Below, piece by piece: positions 19,794 through 31,228 of a stretch of 64,000 nt of DNA. The stretch is taken from NCBI GenBank assembly GCA_038093515.1, contig JBBPSI010000004.1:1-64000 (forward strand), written 5' to 3'. A program made the translations under genes and the position numbers. Each line of letters begins with the position of its first letter. The stretch's first letter is position 1. The notes under the pieces are model-generated. The model saw only the letters and a list, made by a program, of their open reading frames with translations, was not told the DNA's origin and searched no databases. Origin of the DNA: Butyriboletus loyo. Taxonomy: Eukaryota; Basidiomycota; Agaricomycetes; Boletales; Boletaceae.

Positions 19794-22700
19794 CTAAACA
19801 TGCACCTCGTCCAGTCCGTTCGCTACCCTGATCGCATCTGGATCCCACCCCGACTCCTCGCTCCGGTGTTTCATTGACATCAGTCTCGGGTCGAGGGTTT
19901 GCTGCTGCTGAGGCGGCGTGATGGGCGTCACGCTCACTGACGCGGGCGGATGGACCACGCCTTCCATTGGCGACGGATCATGATCCACTTCGTCCGACGA
20001 ATGCTGCATGTCCATGTCCGCATCGCCGTCAGGCCCGTGGTAGGGGTCGTGATCGCCATCCTCACTGTCCGAGCCGAGATCCATCGCTTGCTCGACGGAC
20101 ATGACCATCTCGGCGTCTTCCCCATCCTCATCCCCATCCCCATCTCCGTCTCCGTCTCCATCCTCGCCGTTTCGGCGTGCATCCAGGAACGGCACGGACC
20201 CCGAAGGTTCATCATGTATACGATCCCGATTGCGGTCCTTGTGGTGTGACGACGAGGGTTTGAACGGGCTCTGGTCGGACTTGGATTTTTCGAGTTTACG
20301 AAGGACCTTGGCGATGTACTCCTTGGCGAACTTTTTGATCTTGACGGCTTTCTCGTCCGATAGAGCGTCCAGGCGACCTTCTTTATAAGAGATCGATTTC
20401 TTCTCCTTTTCGGTGATGATATGGGTCAACTTTGCAACGGAAGATCGAGTGAGTCACAGAATTATACGTAAGTAGGAGGTGATGTGAAGGAACGCACCTC
20501 CTTGGCATACTTCTTGAACACGTCGTTCTCTATCTTCCCCGAATACTTGCTCATACACTTTACCACCACGGCGCCCACAAGCTTCAGCAACCTCTTCTCC
20601 TTATTCGCCTCCCTCTCCTCCTTTGACTGTGGCTTTTTCGGCGCCTTTGGCTTCTTCCTCACCACTTCAGGAGAGGGTCCTACTACTGCGGCCGCAGCAG
20701 CCAGTCGTGCAGCCTCGGCCTCAGCTGCAGCATTCGCAGCAGCAATGATATCCGCAATCTCTTTCTTCTTTGCCTGGGGGTTGACAATGGGTTCTGACAG
20801 ATATGCGTATCCTTGTGATGCCTGCGGCGATGGTATAGGCATCCCGGGTTGCGGCACAGGACGCGCTGCAGGCTTGAATTGGATATCATCGCCTTCCCAG
20901 CGCGTTTTCTTCAGAGGTCGATTGTCGTCGTGCGACTTGATGACGATGACAGATGGTGACTCTGGCATCTCTTCCTCACCATTCTAGGAACAACACGCAT
21001 ATAACGGTTGAACGATCGGGTGTAGAAGTAAAGGAAACTACGTACTGCCTTGAGACGCTTTGGTATACGGTAAGCTACCTCGAGGGAATCCCAATATTCG
21101 AGAAGCTGGGATGTCTGATGTTAGCATGCATGGCTCCCCCACAGATGATACGAACGGACCTTCAACGCAAACGATTTCATACGCTCGTTCTCCGACTCTG
21201 CACAGACTTGCACTGGAACTCTGATCTTGGAGTCGTCGACCTTGTTCCGCTGAATAAGAGGCCACTTGACCATGGCTTCGAGGGCCTTTTAAGAAACGAA
21301 TCCATGAGTTATACGAAGCGCAGAAAGGATGTGCAACATACGAGAATGGTGACCTCCAGGTCCTTGGCGTGATCTTGGAGTATGTTTGTCATGAGACTAA
21401 ACCCACGCAGTCGCATAATTTGGCGTAGAGCTGCCTCGTTCTCCGTGATCTGTGTAAACCAAGTCAGTTGACGCGCCGACGTTGAATGTCGACGATGCAG
21501 CACACCTTTATTCGAGTGAGAAGTTTGGCAAGCATTTTCTTGCTCGGTGTCTGCCGGATTGCCTGCACGACCTTTGGGATCTCCTTCTCGACCAGAGGTT
21601 TGAGTTCGGGCTGTGAGGAAACGTCGATGGTCAGACAGGAGATGAAGGATCACGACATGGCAAAGCACCATATAATCCTCATCGAGCTTCTTGCTCTTTC
21701 TCTTCTTGTTGCCTTTGAGGCCTAGTTTCTCTACCTCATCGGTGATTCCCAGAGCTGCCGAGATAAGATATGGTTCAGATCGCAGAGATCTGAGAAGAGA
21801 TACACATACCGTCAAGATAAAGATCGTCCATGCCACCTAGGTCTGTTTGAGTCTTACCGCCAATGAATCCCACGCAGTTCGGTTCTCCACAGTAGCAAGG
21901 TTGTGCATCGTGTCTTGTATTTACGAATCACTTAACCTTTGACATGCTCATAGAACTCTGAAGTAGAAGTGTGGACGTACCCGTATCGGTCTACGTTGTA
22001 GTTGAACGTCAGTTCCTCATGCTTCTTGATAGGCCGATTCGCAAAAATGCCCATCCGGACACGCTCGCCTACCTGCCACTTGGCGACGTAACAGTTTGGC
22101 TTACAGCTGTGATTCGCGAAACGACCAATGCCGCCTCTCTTGGTCGCATCAATGTACTGAGACACAGAGAAGTACATAGATGAGTGAGATGCAAGAGGGG
22201 GAAATGGGAATATTCACCTCATCTTTTTGCAGCATCATGAAGTAAAAGTGCTTGATACCCTCTTCGGCATACTCCCGCATGCGTTTCATAAAGGATGGAT
22301 GAGAGACCACTTCGCCAATGTACTCGTAGATGAACGCATCCCTGTCATGGTCCCATGCAAATCGGTAAATTGCTTTCGGGTGATATGGGTATAGTATGGA
22401 CATACTTTGATATATCGGAGACAACTCGTAACCCGTACCCTTTCTTTTCCGTCGATACGATCTCGATGTTGGCGAACTCCTTTCGTTGAAACCTAAATTT
22501 ATCAGAGGTCGTGGAGAGATTGGGATGAGCATCATTCCGACAAGATATGATATGGGGGCAAGAGAAGATGCACCCACCGTTGGTTCTGGCAATGAGCCCG
22601 ACACCGACAATCGTCCAGTAGACACTCTACCTGCGTGAGCCGATTGATACAATCCGAGCCCTGCCCGCACGCATCTGACGGATCGTCCACGCCTGCAATG

Positions 22701-23188
22701 ACAAACAGGCGCCCGACCGCACACCCACCACCAGAAAGCAATTGGTTACTACGTATTCAAGACTACTGCTAAGAAGGGAGATCGTAAAACTGACCATGCT
22801 CGTAGATGCAATCGCATGTCATGCTCTCCAGAGCTTCTCGTGAACGTCCAAGCGTGTTGTATTGGTAGTGATTTTCGGAGAGCTCGATAAAGGTTGCTCG
22901 GGCTGCCTCCTCCGCACGGGGAAGGTCGCCTATGAGCTGAGGACCTGTGCGTTTGGGCTTCCCGTTTGCGGGTGCCGGCGTGCTTGATTCTGACTTTTCT
23001 CGCTTGAGTAGAGGGGGAGGTGAGGGTTCGGTCTTGACGGATGGTGTCTCAGGTGGGGGCTTGACATCGTCGAGGTCTTCGAGTTTTGGCGGACGGCCTA
23101 CTGGTACTTGTTCGTCTTCTTGCTTGATATCATGGGTTAGTACTGGAGGAATAGATGGACTCTGACGTTGAGAGAGGGGTTCGGACAT
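19794..23188 (-). CDS. SET2: Histone H3 lysine-36 methyltransferase SET2
   Basis: SET2 methylates H3K36 during RNA polymerase II elongation. ATG at 23188 starts a Pro/Glu/Lys-rich N-terminus of about 110 residues. The AWS domain follows: TCDCIYEHG, an intron, [17 protein letters not shown], then [13 protein letters not shown] with its zinc-binding Cys. The SET domain shows [21 protein letters not shown], the catalytic [16 protein letters not shown] and [16 protein letters not shown]. Post-SET is [14 protein letters not shown]. Middle exons carry the helical region ([32 protein letters not shown]). The C-terminal SRI domain, which binds phosphorylated RNA polymerase II tail, spans [20 protein letters not shown] to [15 protein letters not shown]. 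An acidic tail ends at stop 19794. The WW domain found in many homologues was not evident. An Ala-rich coil precedes SRI. The gene shares a short divergent promoter with RPA49. Confidence 0.93.
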
Positions 23189-23441
23189 GGTGGCAAAGGA
23201 ACGAATGCACCACGCTGGTCAGTGACAGTGGGAGCGTTGGGTCAACGACAAAATGAGTAACGATACAGCAACTAGGGCAACGTCGAGCACGACAGCGACA
23301 CTGACGACGGCGTCAGCACTAGATACGACTTAGAAATGGAGTGACGAAGACACAAACCTTGTCCTTGGGTGAAGTGGCTCCTCGCAGGCTCACCAAGTCC
23401 GAGTGCGTCCAGTCTGGCAGAAACGTCAACCAAACCGTCAA
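23189..23441. promoter_or_regulatory. Divergent promoter between SET2 and RPA49
   Basis: Only 253 bases separate the start codons of SET2 (-) and RPA49 (+), so both promoters must share or overlap this gap. No clear TATA box was seen on either strand. Confidence 0.6.
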
Positions 23442-25068
23442 ATGGCGACCCTGTCGACTTCAAAAAAGCGAAAGCGCAACGACAATGAGGCCAAGGTCTC
23501 GTTTGCACCGTCTAACCAGCCAAAATCGCAGCTGGGCCCTGTCTTTGGTGAGTAACCAAAACGCTTGCTCGTGGTCGTGCACGATTAAAGTGTCCGTCGC
23601 CACCACAGCCAATTTTCCTGCTATCAAACCTCCCAACTCCACCCCGTTCGACTGTTATCAGACGCAAGGGGGTGCTGTTCGCGAGGACACCGAGTTTGCA
23701 GAGCTGCCCACGTTGATTGCCGGAGAGACCGATGCCATCGACTTTTTCTCTTCTTCAGAAAGTCGACAAACGTCCATTGGATCTCGGTGCGTCTCCAGTG
23801 ACCCTGTTGTGTTTTCATCTCACCCAACCTTGCGTGGTTGCATCCAGGTATTTCGTTGCGGTGCATAACAAGCGCACCAAGACGACGACGATTCGCGAGG
23901 CACCTCTCCACATCTTGACACACCAAGTCAAGGCTCTCAAGTCTCTCAAGCCCGCAGAGGTTTCTAACTTACAACGCCTTGAAGCACGCGCTGCCTTGGG
24001 CGAGTCCTTCGGTACCAAGAAAGCCAAGCAAGCCATCAAGGCCCAAGAACGAAATAAGGTGGATGTATCTGCGATGGAGACAGTTGCAGATCACCTACAG
24101 GAGAGTATTCAACGGAATACACAAGCATTGCCTTCCAGGGGTACGTTTTGAACTATTGTATTGCAAGTTCAAGATGATTGACACATGCGACAGAGGAAGC
24201 GCAGGCAACGGTTGACAGTGCACGTTTAGTGCCTCTATACAACTCGGATGCAGAGACTCCATCCGAAATCTACGCTTTGCACAACGTCATCCCAGAAGTG
24301 GAATGGAAGACTCTATCACCCTCAGTGATCATTCAAGCTAGCTCCAGCAAGGAGCGAAATGCCGTCCTTACATATAAGCGATCAAACTGGGTCAATCAAC
24401 ACCTAAATCTCGTTTGTTCTTCCCCTTCCCCGAGTAAGACACACATGTGAGTTGTCCTTGGCTCTTTCCCCGTGTTTCAGGGGGGTGATGTGCTTCCGCT
24501 TCACGATCAGCAAGATCCTTATGTACATATCCATCCTGATGTCCTTCCGCAACCTGACCATTCGTAAATTCGACAAGTCAACCGTCTATGACAAATTGTC
24601 CGCTGTCCCTTCCATCATAATTGACGGCCTTGTGTCTAGATTCACAGAAACTCCGCGAGGGTCAACAGAGTTAAGAGTCTGGTTAATCCGAGGCCAGGTT
24701 TTACTGACTCTCGCCGTCTAGACCGCAATCGACATCTCAAACGGAAACACTGTTGCTCACACATATGTTTGCGTTATGTCTTCGTATCGACGACTATGCG
24801 ACGGACACCACCCTTATTGCGAACGATCTCAGTCAAAAAGTTGCCACGTGTGTCACCATCTCAGCACGGGGATCTTTTCGAGTTACTCACACGAATTCTC
24901 ACTGTTAGGATTAATATGCTTTTCAAATCATTAGGTTGTAAGATCGGCAAGTTAACCATGCAGGATCTTAAGCGACTCGGTCTTCCAGATAGTGCCGGAG
25001 AGACGAAGAGAGCCGTACTCGACGTGCCATTGGAGTTCCCGAAGTCATGGATCAAAAGACGCGCATGA
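23442..25068 (+). CDS. RPA49: RNA polymerase I subunit A49
   Basis: This subunit acts in the nucleolus in rRNA synthesis and, with A34.5, forms a TFIIF/TFIIE-like module. ATG at 23442 begins MATLSTSKKRKRNDNEAKV, a nuclear-type basic start. Exon 2 reads FPAIKPPNSTPFDCYQ and LPTLIAGETDAIDFFSS. After an intron come RYFVAVHNKRTKTTTIREAP and HILTHQVKALKSLKPAEVSN, the strand-rich dimerisation domain. Then follow ARAALGESFGTKKAKQAIKA, a linker, and SEIYALHNVIPEVEWKTL. C-terminal tandem winged-helix parts include RKFDKSTVYDKLSAVPSIII, LLLTHMFALCLRIDDYATDT and LGCKIGKLTMQDLKRLGLPD. The last exon ends LEFPKSWIKRRA, stop 25068. Introns in the second half are short and some junctions (about 24440-24560) were not fixed by eye. 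Length of about 430 residues fits the family. Confidence 0.88.
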
Positions 25069-26334
25069 GAGATGGTGGGAGGAAATGTGTCGACTCGCTA
25101 ATACTGTACCTTCGTCGCATTGCTAGATAACAAAAAGTACGGATACGTCCCCCTGCCTCTATCATTCATCTTTCGTGTGATCGATTCCGCGATGCCTTCT
25201 GAACGGCTACCACCGGCGTGAAGAACCAAACTCCGACTTAACACGAGGCTACACATATTTATACGCTGGCCGACGACCCCCTCCATCACCAGCAACCCAA
25301 CGTACGGTAGAAGCGCTTTGTTCGGGGAGCATTTGACTCCTAGTCAAGTTCTCCTCTAACAAACCGATTCTGTCCACACTCCCCCAAGGAACAAACGATT
25401 TCCAAAATTCATAGACTGATCACTATCGGAGCAAGTTGTCCTGCTTCGAGATATAAAACGCTCCCCTCGGTAGAGTGCCCCCTCCTTCCACGCTATGCGT
25501 AATGCTATAAACGTGGAGCTCAGGCCCTCTTCAGTACGAGATCATGGGTTAAGACGGTCGAAGTAATACAGACCTCACGGCTCCAACAGTTGAAAGCGGA
25601 GGAGTGCAGCATGGGTAATATTGGTAGAATGAGACAAGTCCACTACCACGGCCTCCCTATTCGTATAACTGCGGCTAGTGTAGACTATCGAACTGCTCGA
25701 TCATCTTTTCTCTTCTCGATGATACCGCAGGGAGTGTGAAAACGGTCGTGCAGCGGTAGTGGTAGTGCGCCACGGATGCCGAAATCTTGCAGTGATACTG
25801 ATACCCCGACTCATAACCCTTACGGGGAAGGATGGTGGTGGTAACATTAAGGAGACAAAAGGTGACAGCCAGGTGCGTCCGACCAAGACTCAGGGATCAG
25901 AGGCCATATGGTAGTCGACTAGGAGCGGGCTTCCTGAATAATCGCAAGAGGGGTTACGCTCACAATTGCGAGATGGAAAGTCCCTGAGGATAAACCAAGT
26001 GGACATGTCCTCCTCCACTTCGCCGAAATGTATCGCGAAATGCTGTAAAGAGGGAGTGGGATCAACTGACTGACTTGGTATATAGCATCTTCCATTAGTG
26101 TCTTTGAAGCACTTCGCAAATCGAGCGGACCACAAACAAAGGCATGAAAAAGAATGTGATAATTTAGTAAGATACAGTCAGGACACGGAACAAGAATGCG
26201 GGGGAATAAGAAGGTATACATGGACAACGCTAAGAGTATCGTGATGGGAATGATTACATGGAGACCGAATAAATATTGTGTGAAGTGACGAAGCGTCTCT
26301 AAAGCTGCCCTTCATGTAGCTCCCCAGTATGTCG
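25069..26334. other. Intergenic; no supported gene
   Basis: Small frames on the minus strand (25098-25295, 25890-26227) have no recognisable motif. The right part is the 3' flank of the partial kinase. Confidence 0.3.
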
Positions 26335-27330
26335 TCAGCTGCGTTGCTCTCCAAGCCTCTTGATCTCCATTTGAGTAAATTCAACAACGACTTCCATGGT
26401 CGGCCTCTTCTCCGGTTCGGGAGACCAGCACCAGTGCAAAAATGCGACATAGCGATCCGCAACTTTGGGAGTTTGGGCATCGATGGGGTCCCTTTCTAAA
26501 TATTTCAAGTACACGACTTGTTCGGGCCTGTTTGTGCCACAGTACGGCACCTCTCCTGTGAGCATCTGGAACACCTAATCGACACCATATCACGAGGAAG
26601 ATAGAATAGGGGTAAACGAACCTGAAGCATAAGACACGCGAACGAATAGACATCGCTCATCTTTGTCGGACTTGGATTACCTTGATCGATATGGAAGAGT
26701 TCAGTGGCAGCCCAGCGAGCGCCATAGACATCATCATCCCGGAGTTGTGCTAGACTAGGATTTGTCAGGGTGCCCCTTCCATGCACTACACCAACCGACT
26801 CCTGAAAAAGAGTTGGGGTCAGGCTAGACATTCGAAGCCATCACAAAAACACCATGAACTTACCGGTGTAATATTTCCGTGGACGACACCCTTGATATGG
26901 TCTGTAGCAAAGGTAATTTAGTGGTGTGCAAACATAGCGAAAGAAATATTACCAACGCCCATGAAGAGCGGTAGCCCAGTCCTTCAACTAATGTGGTATA
27001 GTTAATCACAGATGACCGCTTCGTATCCATTTCTCCCGAAAGGTTGACTTACAATATAAAATCGATTCAGTAGAGGTGTACCAGCACACCCGTTCCACCG
27101 GCACTGAACAAAAAGTTCTGCGGCAATAAGGTTGGTTGGGAGGAATGTCGACGATTCATCCACGAATTTACGCGAGTCATGACAAACGGATCCGTTTTGT
27201 TCTTCTCTAAGTGCGGATTCTCGAGAAAACTTGCTGGGATCGGTTACAACCCACTGGAATGGGTCCATACTTGCGTCAGTATGGGAGTAAAGCCATCCTG
27301 GGGGTTGGTATTCCTGCAGAAACACCTTTC
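26335..27330 (-). pseudogene. Partial protein kinase (TKL-like C-lobe)
   Basis: The minus strand carries a protein-kinase C-lobe in several exons. An exon near 26905-26870 reads DHIKGVVHGNITP, corresponding to the catalytic loop; HGN replaces the usual HRD/HGD. The next exon ends RWAATELFHIDQ and KMSDVYSFACLMLQ. An intron (donor about 26622) joins VFQMLTGEVPYCGTNRPEQV, then FLHWCWSPEPEKRPTMEVVV, the typical TKL ending, with stop 26335. No DFG motif was found where expected, and no glycine loop or beta-3 lysine could be identified upstream (27000-27330 is open but unrecognised). It is therefore a pseudokinase or a decayed gene. It faces away from the fuller kinase at 28197-29531, and the two probably share ancestry. 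Confidence 0.55.
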
Positions 27331-27479
27331 AGCAACCCTGGAGGCGAAAATGAAGTAACATGCGAAGAGAGTATATTGAAGCAACGATGTACCTCCTCTT
27401 CGTAGTCTTGGCCGCAACACACGATGTCTTCGAGTCCCAGCATAGCAACGGGCAAGAAATGAATGAACAGAATGACAAT

Positions 27480-28230
27480 CGTGATGTGCCAGTGGTGGTT
27501 GCAGAATCAGACGACAACCTGAAGGAGCAGAATGTTCAGGGAGTTATTCGAACGGTTATGCTCACAGCATGTCTTCCGGTGCCGTCACATCTTTGTGAAC
27601 CAGGGCACTTGCTGTGGAGGCTGTTCGGACGCTATAAACTGCGACCAATCGCGTATTTGACACAGGAAGGTCAGAAAGTACACAGGAACATAGTTATTGG
27701 TAGGATGCCACTGGTTATATGAACGTCAACAAGTGAATACATACGACCTCTTGTCATTCTCACTGATCTCACTTATTAGCCCACCCTCTACTTGATCGGT
27801 GACTCACTGACACCCCAGGACAGTCTCTGAACATGCTAGAGTTCTTTTGGTCGCAACTTAAGGAGCAGAATGTTCAGGGAATCATTCGAACCGCTTTGCT
27901 CGCAGCATGGTGCCAGCGCTTTTCCGGTGCCGTCACATCTTCGTGGACCAGGGCACTTGCTGTGGAGACCGTTCGGACGCTACAAACTACGACCAATAGC
28001 GTATTTGGCACATGGAGGTCAGGAACATCTTCTTTGATGGAAAGTACACAGGAACATAGTTATTGGTAAGATGGCACTGGTTATACGATGCCCAGCAAGT
28101 GAAATAGATGGCAGTACGTCCTCCTATCACCCTCGCTGATCTCACTCCTCAGACCCACTACTTGATCAGTGACTCACTCTAGTACGGTCTCTGACGATGC
28201 TAGAGTTTTTTTGGTCGCAACTTCAGTCAT
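27480..28230. repeat. Tandem repeats of a kinase leader segment
   Basis: Blocks with related sequence recur at 340-370 base spacing. An AAGGAGCAGAATGTTCAGGG block occurs at 27522 and 27862. A GTCTCTGA-x-ATGCTAGAGTT block followed by TTTGGTCGCAACTT occurs at 27825 and 28188. The downstream TTGATCxGTGACTCACT stretch is also shared. The last copy contains the likely start codon of the kinase at 28197, so the array consists of its promoter and first exon repeated two to three times. Confidence 0.65.
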
Positions 28231-29531
28231 GCGTCAACCTCGCAATTGCAATTGTCCATCAAAGGTGAGCTTCACGCGAACCAAGTGGTAGAATGAAACC
28301 CATTTTCTCCCCAGTATCCCTATAGAGAGCCCAGAAGTTCGCTTAGAGTGTATCCCTGGCCAACAAGAGGTTTATCATGGTGGATTCAGCGTAGCGACAA
28401 AGTGCTACTTGATCGGACGGGGTCCAAAACCCGAAGTGGTTCGCAATTCTGTTTAATATGGTCGTATTTTTCCAGGCAGTAACGAGTTATAGGTTGTCGT
28501 CAAGTGCCCAAAATATGTTTACAATGAACTAGACATTACAAAAGTCCGCAAGGTGAATTGGGTCAACAGCACACGCGTGTGGGATATTGATATGTGACAT
28601 CCTGTAGATGTTCGAGAGGGAGTCCAAAACATGGAGGAGACTAAATCATCGAAACATCCTTCCTCTAATTGGACTTACCTACCAATTTGGTCTGATCCCC
28701 TGTCTAATCACACCATGGATGGACGAAGGCACATTGACCGATTTCATTCACCGCAATCACGTCCAGCTTACTATGGAACGCAGACTTATCATTGTAGGTT
28801 ACACCTTTCAACACCTGGATCACATTTACCCCCCTAAACACAGCTTCACGAAGTAGCCAGTGGTCTGCGGTACCGTAAGTAACCTCTGAATACGCAATGG
28901 GAGTCGATTTATGAATCCCTTTCCACACAGTTCATCACTCGGGAGTCATCCATGGTGATCTGACAGGCTCCAACATACTGGTAGACCAACATGGGCAGAT
29001 CTGCATCTCTGACTTTGGTTTATCATTTACGTTCCTCGACGCGGATCAGTCAATACCCTCCAATATCTGCGCTCATCGATGGGCTGCGACAGAGCTGTTT
29101 GTTCATCCTGAGATAGAAAAGTCGAAACCTATTCCAACGACGAGTTGTGACATTTATTCCCTCGGTTGCATCGTTTGGCAGGTAAATAATGAACAACCGA
29201 GTATGACAAGCCGACCAACGACCTATTACAGGTTCTGTCCGGCCGGATACCATTCTCACACATATTCAGGTCTACTCACGTAATCATCCTCAAGTACGAG
29301 GGTAAAGATCCTTTGGATGAACGCCCATCAAACCTCCCAATAAGTTTGTGGTATTTTCTTCAATCTACTTGGTCAAAGCGGCCTGAGAGCCGTCCTTCCT
29401 CGGATCAAGCTTTCACCTTTATCGAATCGGAGTTGGAACGATGTAGAAGATCGACAAGTCCAGAGTGTGCAGGAGCAGGTTCGGGAAAGAAAGTGGGGCC
29501 CTGCGATGTACCCAGACTGTGTGGTGGTTGA
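28197..29531 (+). CDS. TKL-like protein kinase
   Basis: This multi-exon protein kinase is of the type expanded in Agaricomycetes. ATG at 28197 begins MLEFFWSQLQSCVNLAIAIV. After an intron the N-lobe reads VYHGGFSVATKCYLIGRGP (degenerate glycine loop), then VVVKCPKYVYNELDITKVRK with the beta-3 Lys. MFERESKTWRRLNHRNILPL includes the alpha-C Glu. The hinge reads LITPWMDEGTLTDFIHRN. C-lobe exons give LHEVASGLRY, then VIHGDLTGSNILVDQHGQ (HGD catalytic Asp in place of HRD, usual in this group), DFGLS, RWAATELF, CDIYSLGCIVWQVLSGRIPF and WSKRPESRPSSDQAF. Stop is at 29531. All core catalytic residues appear present, so activity is plausible. The stretch before the beta-3 Lys exon needs an intron with weak signals. 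The promoter lies in a tandem repeat array. Confidence 0.7.
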
Positions 29532-31228
29532 TTGCGTTGGTCTGGATGACAATCCTTTCAAGACAGGAACGTCCTGACCCTTCCCAGCAGTCCAAGGATG
29601 TTGGCTCCTGCTTTCGGCATTTCAAATGCATTCATTCATATCTTATGTGCAGTATCACAGTGTAGCCATAGCATATCGCATCGCCCACATTATATCATTT
29701 TACATCTGGAGCTCCAACCTACGGCTAGTCAGCCAGCTATGTAGGATCGACCTTGGAGCCCAAATGGCTGCTCAGACCAAGTGAAGGAGCAGGCCATGCG
29801 ATGGAAGTCGGCTGACTCTTGTATACTTTATGCAACATCATAACGTCGACATCAAGGGCCTTGCGCCATCTTGCTCAGAAAACTCCTGTGATCACGAACC
29901 GAGTAAGCCGGTCGAAATCGCGGAGGTTTTGAAAAGTGCGGAAACAACGGAAACAACACGATCAACTTGGGTGTGCTCACGGCGATCATATCTATACTTG
30001 AAACTTCACGTTTGTTCCTTGAATTCCTGTCAACGTCAAGTTGACCCGTCTATACAAGCCGAAATGAGCCAGACAACAGGATCGCTCGCTCGCTCGTATC
30101 GTTGGAGTCAAAACAACTGTGAACGCGAAGATCTGCCGATGCATATCCCCTGACCGTGTGCACCAGTTCATTAAACGCCACGAATGGTCCCTAGATGACC
30201 GATGACCAAGGCCCTCCGATCCGGAAGACCATGAAGGTTACCACGTACTCGCAGGTGCAACGGGGGTTGTTTTATCTCGATACGTTTGAGAGCTTCTCTG
30301 GACCTACGAGAACTCGAAAAAATCATAGGTGCCATCGCTCTGATTCATTTGAGCGGGTGTCTTGCAAGACTATACTCTTGTTGCTCAAACATCCACATGG
30401 AGATACGCCATACAACCGTGCTCGTTTTGCTCAAGGTATCAGATGCGCAGTTGCGCCCGATTAGCCAGAGACGGCGTCAACGACATCTCTTCGAAAGCTA
30501 CCGAGCTCGCAATTGTTGCAAGCGAGATACAAGATGGGGCGTCTCAAGCGGAAACTGAAACAGATATGTGCAAGTCGGTGCTATGGCTTCGCATGTGTGA
30601 GCGTCACCATACATAGGGCAATGAAGCCTGGGATGGTTACCTGAGCGATCTGACTTGCGTTCGGGTCGCAGTGACCTGCTGATGTGTATATATGATATAC
30701 TGAGTAAGTTGATAAGAACGATGCAGTGGAAAATTTGGCCTTTTCGTTTAACCAGTAACCACCACTTATCATCGTGTCCAGAGGTGCCGTCGTATCCACT
30801 GAAATGGAGTCGAGGCTGCTGCAGTCCGGTCCACTTGACAAGCCACTCTTGAAAACGCTCCCAGAATCGTCGTTCCAACCACCACAACTAGGTAAGGCGG
30901 CCTCGACGGGGACACACTGGGTACTCATCGCAACACGTGTTACCGTGATGATCATGAAAAGACACGGACAGACTGTCTCTAAAGAGCCCGGGAGAGATTG
31001 GTTGCGAACGACTCTAGGTTGCCGTAGTTTCAGGAATCCAAGTTATTAGCCTGCTCGACTGGAGACGAAATGATCCAGCGAGCGAGTGTTCGCGTAGAAG
31101 CCTCTAGTAACTAGGAAAATTGTTGTCTTGTTTTGATTATGTATTCGGATGAACACGGAAGTGAAGGCTGAACAACTCCGCTCGTTCCAAAGTTCATTGC
31201 AGTTTCTACAACCAACCAAACTTAAGCC
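29532..31228. other. Intergenic with decayed coding scraps
   Basis: Coding-like peptides change frame along the plus strand between about 29880 and 30580: a helical NLGVLTAIISILETSRLFLE segment, a TMKVTTYSQVQRGLFYLDTF segment, and ISSKATELAIVASEIQDGA. They look like pieces of the all-helical N-terminal region found in some Agaricomycete kinases and related proteins, broken by frameshifts. A minus frame at 30581-30955 (124 codons, ATG at 30955) is open but unrecognised. The final 200 bases are the QCR2 promoter. Confidence 0.3.
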
